From CAZSNT01 sp964607765 (GTDB taxonomy: Bacteria > Verrucomicrobiota > Lentisphaeria > Oligosphaerales > JABHEG01), in assembly GCA_964607765.1 (NCBI GenBank), contig CAZSNT010000193.1:1-17826 (forward strand): a stretch of DNA of 17,826 nucleotides, in the 5' to 3' direction. The position numbers and the translations under genes were made by a program. The notes under the pieces were generated by a model. It made no database searches and was not told the DNA's origin. It was given only the letters and a program-made list of their open reading frames with translations. Positions 14,901-17,826 of this stretch are shown piece after piece (position 1 is the stretch's first letter; each line of letters opens with the position of its first letter).

Positions 14901-15197
14901 GCGCCTCTGGCCAAAGAGGCCGGCGGCCTGCAGCTCTGCGGCAACAGCGTCTTCGAGAACACGGATGACCCCGATTACCGGGAGATCCTGGGCACCATCA
15001 GGGAAGCAGCGGCAGAACTGCAGCAGACAAAGCGCTTTGACATGCCGGACTTCCGCCCCAACCGGTTCTATATCCGCGAAATGCAGAATTACGGCGTTCT
15101 GCCGGTCGACCTGGCGCCGAACACGCCCCTTGATGTCTACGCCACGGACCAAGCCTACTGGCAGACGTTCGAGTACCGGGTAGAACCTGCACGGTAG
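11955..15197 (+). CDS. Large exported HzsA-like multihaem cytochrome with three CXXCH motifs
   Basis: A 1080-residue exported protein starting with a clean signal peptide (IHIALFMLCFCLAADA, cleavage before QVL). Residues about 22-290 form an unrecognised beta-rich domain. From about 295 follows a PD40/TolB-like propeller with repeated strands such as DGGDLTQLTDGPDNDIEPVY, as in HzsA-like proteins. Three haem c motifs follow: CVGCH (742-746), CVRCH (795-799) and CASCH (910-914). Inside the propeller CSSRCH (426-431) is a CX3CH variant, with Cys436 close by, that could hold a metal or haem. The C-terminal 160 residues after the third motif form a further domain. As in the first HzsA-like protein, the Tyr expected four residues after the first haem His is missing (Val here). 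It likely serves periplasmic electron transfer. No good ribosome binding site is visible, and the gene starts 90 bp after the radical SAM gene on the same strand. Confidence 0.9.
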   Translation: MPFLRIHIALFMLCFCLAADAQVLRYTTAEKEQETVLTSVTVTHDHTTRIYDAAKLVTGTVVHYRSGGGVNLIAGAGIAALTAERRQELLDGRLTCGLPNPGGAAAPLTTSPTTSGRDSTPGIALIFAEPVLNRAGIDVVLFELQKGGPDPFHVAPFPLANGLKGVTIRTYDLQASHPAALEVGPTNLFRCVKPPRTLAALTTAELQQHSSNEGGFTAAAVGIDLSDLGYAPDQAAAGLFLQSVAGKSSFDPVAVLGLPARVPENLLAREPVAQVFQPEQTEMLAAALHGDGNAFEEIIFAQRVSGRDHWYGNFGHYCETESPYSRAALTVDGDMRYAFAAGGRLCRYNLRTGELRVLLDDPEGGIRDPHVHYDGRKVLFSYRRGAGKTFHLYEIGVDGGDLTQLTDGPDNDIEPVYTPDGGIVFCSSRCHRYVPCWRTQVATLYRCDADGGNVRMLSNNAEQENTPWMLPDGRVLYMRWEYVDRNQLLYHHLWTVNPDGAGVMVYFGNQHRGYAMLDAKPIPGTQNVVASFSPGHGRAEHMGYVTIVDPRNGPDDMRRARRVGKRAFRDPYPVTSRHFLVADARGIHVLDDQGREQLAFKPARPGRRWACHEPRPLRSRPREPVVTDRVQLDRNTGQLVLSDVYRGRNMEGVKRGDITQLLVLEQLPKPANFSGGQEPLTIGGTFTLERILGTVPVESDGSASFEVPALKSVFFVALDARDRAVKRMHSFVTVQPGETTGCVGCHEERVRAPHPRTRPRILALERQPSKITPMPDIPDVLDFPRDVQPILDRHCVRCHNAHKRPKGVDLSGDRTPFYTNSYWTMFTHGLVRDGRNGYGNAAPRSTGSAASPLLDILESGHRGRVKASEREKTIARLWIDSGAPYPGTYGALGSGMAPVKFPKDTMRRRCASCHTATERSYRNVKKGAFYYQFGPRKPPQPLLDSAQDIILLRHLAYFRLGESRLYQALCNLDHPEKSLLLLAPLAKEAGGLQLCGNSVFENTDDPDYREILGTIREAAAELQQTKRFDMPDFRPNRFYIREMQNYGVLPVDLAPNTPLDVYATDQAYWQTFEYRVEPAR

Positions 15198-15210
15198 AGG
15201 GCACGCGCTT

Positions 15211-15228
15211 GGGAGCGGCCGCTCTCCC
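15211..15228. repeat. GC-rich palindrome downstream of the second HzsA-like gene
   Basis: A perfect 12-bp palindrome, GAGCGGCCGCTC (15213-15224), with partial extension to a GGGAG/CTCTCCC arm pair, begins 16 nt after the stop codon. It could form a short hairpin in the message but has no loop beyond the palindrome centre and no T-run, so it is at best a weak or factor-dependent terminator. The rest of the 201-bp gap has no other clear signal apart from the AGGA ribosome binding site at 15387-15390. Confidence 0.25.
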
Positions 15229-15398
15229 GCAGCTGGCCGCCGAGGCGAACGGGACCACATCCACCCGGCACATCGACTGCGGCCCGGCTGCACACAACCG
15301 CGCCCCGACCACACGCAACTGGAACCCGCCCCATTCCCCGGGTAAGGTGACTGGCACACCGAACGAGCCAGCTCCCGACAGTCAACAGGATCTGAACC

Positions 15399-17789
15399 AT
15401 GCGACTCCCCCGCCCCCTTCTCCTCCTGGCAGGCACCGTCATCGCGCAGTTCGCACCCGCCGCCGCGCCCGATGCCGACGTCAAGCTCCCCGACTTCCTC
15501 AAAGGCGACCCGATCCCCAAGAACGTGTCACACGATTGGACCCTCGGCCCAACCGGGGCACGCGGCTACTTCCCCGTCTCCAAGGCGCGCGGCAAACACT
15601 ACAACAATACCACGTTCCATGCCCGCCAGATCCTCATCACCAAGGTGGACCCCGGCTCGCCTGCTGACGGCAAGCTCAGCAAAGGCGACGTGATCCTCGG
15701 TATCGATGGCAAGCAGTTTCAGCATGACGCACGCAAAGCGCTGGGCGCGGCCATCACCGATGCCGAGCGTCCGGGAAACAACGCTAAGCTGCGGCTCCTG
15801 CGCTGGCGGCAGGGCGAGACAGAATCCGTTGACATCCAGCTTCGTGCCCTGGGCGTCTACAGCCCCACGGCACCCTACAACTGCGCCAAGTCAAAAGCCA
15901 TCTTGGAAGCCGGCTGCATCGCCCTGGCCGACCACGGGCTCGACAAGCCGAGCATCGCCAACCACATCAACGCCCTGGCCCTGCTCGCCAGCGGTAAGCC
16001 CGAGTACCTGCCCATGCTCCGCAAGTATGCCCAGGCTGCGGTCGAGGACGCGTTGGAGGAGACCTGGGGCCTGAAAGTCTGGCATTACGGCTTCGCCAAC
16101 CTGTTCCTCACCGAGTACTTCCTGCTCACCAAAGACGCAGCCGTGCTGCCCGGCATCCGGCATCTGAGCCTGAACGCCGCCAATGGCCAGAGCCCGAACG
16201 GAAACTGGGGGCACAACTTCATTCGCCCTGACGTGAGGCGGCTGCCCGGGTACGGCGCCGTGAACGCCTGTGCCCTGCCCCTGGCCCTGTCGCTGTCGCT
16301 GGCCGTGGATTGCGGCATCGATGACCAAGCAGTGAAAGAGGCGGTGAGTGCCAGCACCGCTTTCTACAGTCGCTACGTCGGGCTCGGCTCCATTCCCTAC
16401 GGCGATCACATCCCCGGCCTGCTGTACGGACACGACGACAACGGCAAGAACGCGGCTGCCGCCGTCTTCTTCGACGCTGTCGGCAACGAGCGCGCCACGC
16501 GATTCTTCGCGCGCATGACCACCATCGAGTTCGGACACTTCCGCGAGGAGGGACACACCGGCAACTTCCTCAACATGCTGTGGTCGCTCATGGGCGTGTC
16601 CCGAGCCGGGCCGCGCGCAACCGGCGCGTGGCTGAAGCAGTTCGCCTGGTACTTCGACCTGGCGCGGACCTGGGAGTTCGGGTTCCCCTACCAGGGCAAC
16701 GTGGGCATGAAGTCCGCCGCCTACGCCAACTGGTACTGCCCCGGCGCCTACCTGCTCAGCTACGCGCTGCCGCTCAAAGTCCTGCGGATCACGGGCGCCA
16801 GGCCCTGTGCCGCGCCGCCACTGACCCCAGACGAGGTGGACGCCTGCATCAGCGCAGGGCGTAACGAGTACTGGCGCATGGACGCCGCCGCTCTGACCGA
16901 GTGCCTGTCCGACTGGTCGCCCGCCGTCCGGCACCGCGCCACGCAGGAACTGAAGAAACGCGGCCTCGCACCCACCGCCGATCCGGCGCCCATGCTGCGC
17001 GACCCCAGGCCGGAACGGCAGTGTGGCGGACTCCGCGCGCTCATGGCCATTGCGGACTCCGCAACCCGCGATGGCCTGTTCGATGCCGCCGCCGCGCTCC
17101 TTGACGCACCGAACCCGGCGGTGCAGATCGCCGCGGCCAAAGCCCTCTGCGATGTCGATCGCAAACGCGCCGCACCCGTGCTGTTCAAACACGTGCTGCG
17201 CTCCGGAACAAGCTACCCCCCCGATGTGTCACAGGTCATCGTCTATACGCTCCTCAGTAGCGGCGGAGCTGCGGGCTGCACACAAGTCCTGAAAGCCGTG
17301 CCGGACCGCAAGCTGGCCCTCGACACCATCCGCCTGCTCATCCGACACCCCGATGCGTGGGCCGCCAAGAAGGTCGCCGCGGGAATCGCCGGACTGCCCG
17401 ACGCCGAGGCGCGCGCACTGCTCCCCGACCTCCACCACGTCCTGACCCATCCCCCGGACGCCGACGTCATGTTCATGGACGCACTGCGCATCGACTGCCT
17501 CAAACTCCTGGCCAAGTACCACGTCAGCGAGGGCCTCGCCATCGCCGTTGCCCTGGCAACCGAATCGGCCTGGGGGCAGAAGACGCGGCTGCCCGGCGCG
17601 CTGGGCGCACTCAAGCAGTACGGTGTCCATGCCAAGCCCTACGCCCAAACGCTGCGTGAAGCTGCAGACGCCTTCCCCAAGCGCGACAAGAAGTGGCCGC
17701 CGTTCCTCAGGGAAGGCGCAGACGCCATCGAGAAACTCACCGAAGAACCGAAGCTCGAGCCCCTCGCAGAGGCCGCCCAACCACGCTGA
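15399..17789 (+). CDS. Exported DUF6288-like protein with PDZ domain and helical/HEAT-type repeats
   Basis: A 796-residue protein. A signal peptide (1-22, LPRPLLLLAGTVIAQFAP then AAA) is followed by a segment with LGPTGARGYF (49-58), characteristic of the DUF6288 family as I recall it. A PDZ domain lies at about 72-150 (DPGSPADGKLSKGDVILGID). A long helical region (about 163-490) resembles an alpha/alpha toroid and includes NGNWGHNF, IPYGDHIPGLLYGHDDNGKN and FGHFREEGHTGNF, which are His/Asp/Asn-rich and could line an active or binding cleft. The last 270 residues read as HEAT-like repeats (for example NPAVQIAAAKALCDVD). AGGA lies 8 nt before the ATG. Likely periplasmic or cell-surface; the family has no established function that I know of, and polysaccharide or peptide binding is only a guess from the fold. 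It is on the same strand as the HzsA-like gene, 201 bp downstream, so an independent promoter is likely. Confidence 0.88.
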   Translation: MRLPRPLLLLAGTVIAQFAPAAAPDADVKLPDFLKGDPIPKNVSHDWTLGPTGARGYFPVSKARGKHYNNTTFHARQILITKVDPGSPADGKLSKGDVILGIDGKQFQHDARKALGAAITDAERPGNNAKLRLLRWRQGETESVDIQLRALGVYSPTAPYNCAKSKAILEAGCIALADHGLDKPSIANHINALALLASGKPEYLPMLRKYAQAAVEDALEETWGLKVWHYGFANLFLTEYFLLTKDAAVLPGIRHLSLNAANGQSPNGNWGHNFIRPDVRRLPGYGAVNACALPLALSLSLAVDCGIDDQAVKEAVSASTAFYSRYVGLGSIPYGDHIPGLLYGHDDNGKNAAAAVFFDAVGNERATRFFARMTTIEFGHFREEGHTGNFLNMLWSLMGVSRAGPRATGAWLKQFAWYFDLARTWEFGFPYQGNVGMKSAAYANWYCPGAYLLSYALPLKVLRITGARPCAAPPLTPDEVDACISAGRNEYWRMDAAALTECLSDWSPAVRHRATQELKKRGLAPTADPAPMLRDPRPERQCGGLRALMAIADSATRDGLFDAAAALLDAPNPAVQIAAAKALCDVDRKRAAPVLFKHVLRSGTSYPPDVSQVIVYTLLSSGGAAGCTQVLKAVPDRKLALDTIRLLIRHPDAWAAKKVAAGIAGLPDAEARALLPDLHHVLTHPPDADVMFMDALRIDCLKLLAKYHVSEGLAIAVALATESAWGQKTRLPGALGALKQYGVHAKPYAQTLREAADAFPKRDKKWPPFLREGADAIEKLTEEPKLEPLAEAAQPR

Positions 17790-17826
17790 GCCGGAGCGAC
17801 CGGAAACACGGATCCAGGTTACGGCA

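Noticed and set aside
15320..15348. A possible promoter (CTGGAA and TAAGGT) before the DUF6288-like gene
   Set aside because: Only about half of the consensus positions match in the -35 box and the -10 is weak; too poor to list as a feature.
14049..15359. A 436-codon minus-strand frame under the second HzsA-like gene
   Set aside because: It is a shadow of a gene with clear haem motifs; its translation has no family resemblance.
15891..17192. A 433-codon minus-strand frame under the DUF6288-like gene
   Set aside because: Antisense to a gene with a signal peptide, PDZ domain and helical repeats; no independent support.
1..17826. The same 9-base word GATCCAGGT near both ends of the window
   Set aside because: Nine bases shared at 3-11 and again near 17812 are too short to support an attachment site or flanking repeat, and no integrase lies between.

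Overview
This GC-rich window carries eleven protein-coding genes on both strands, densely packed, with no gap longer than about 200 bases and no RNA gene, CRISPR array, transposase or integrase that I can see. The gene content points to the PVC superphylum (Kiritimatiellota, Verrucomicrobiota, Lentisphaerota or Planctomycetota), with Kiritimatiellota my best guess. The main reasons are two very large secreted beta-propeller proteins with c-type haem motifs that resemble the hydrazine synthase alpha subunit, and a PDZ plus helical-repeat protein that looks like the DUF6288 family. This placement rests on recalled family distributions, not on a marker gene.

Left part (1-4612): a CusR/CusS-type two-component system on the minus strand (response regulator 1535-2206, histidine kinase 128-1534, stop and start codons touching). 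Next, also on the minus strand, is a class I SAM-dependent methyltransferase with an N-terminal Cys4 zinc-ribbon-like segment (2392-3369). Divergent from these is a ferric-reductase-like membrane protein (3568-4290) overlapping a small exported protein (4283-4612) that looks like the tail of an outer-membrane barrel. The promoter before the membrane protein has an array of TTAA half-sites with helical phasing just upstream of a good -10 box. That layout suggests control by an OmpR-family regulator, possibly the one encoded next door.

Middle part (4613-9602): a roughly 1150-residue exported protein with a LamG-like domain, a helical region, an HzsA-like propeller and two CXXCH motifs. It overlaps by ATGA a MATE-family efflux transporter (8211-9602).

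Core of interest (9603-11864): behind its own likely promoter sit two genes overlapping by 8 nt. The first encodes an AsrC-like protein with a sirohaem/[4Fe-4S] signature plus two ferredoxin clusters. The second encodes a radical SAM enzyme with the spore photoproduct lyase (SPL) fold pattern. The SPL-like protein has Leu where SPL has its hydrogen-donor Cys, and it carries a Cys triplet near its C-terminus. I know of no described function for this pair; a dedicated electron-transfer partner for a non-repair radical SAM reaction is the most economical reading.

Right part (11865-17826): a second large HzsA-like exported protein with three CXXCH motifs (11955-15197), preceded by four phased decamer repeats, then the DUF6288-like PDZ/HEAT-type exported protein (15399-17789). 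Overall the window combines periplasmic haem and redox proteins, one membrane redox protein, and a cytoplasmic Fe-S/radical SAM pair.
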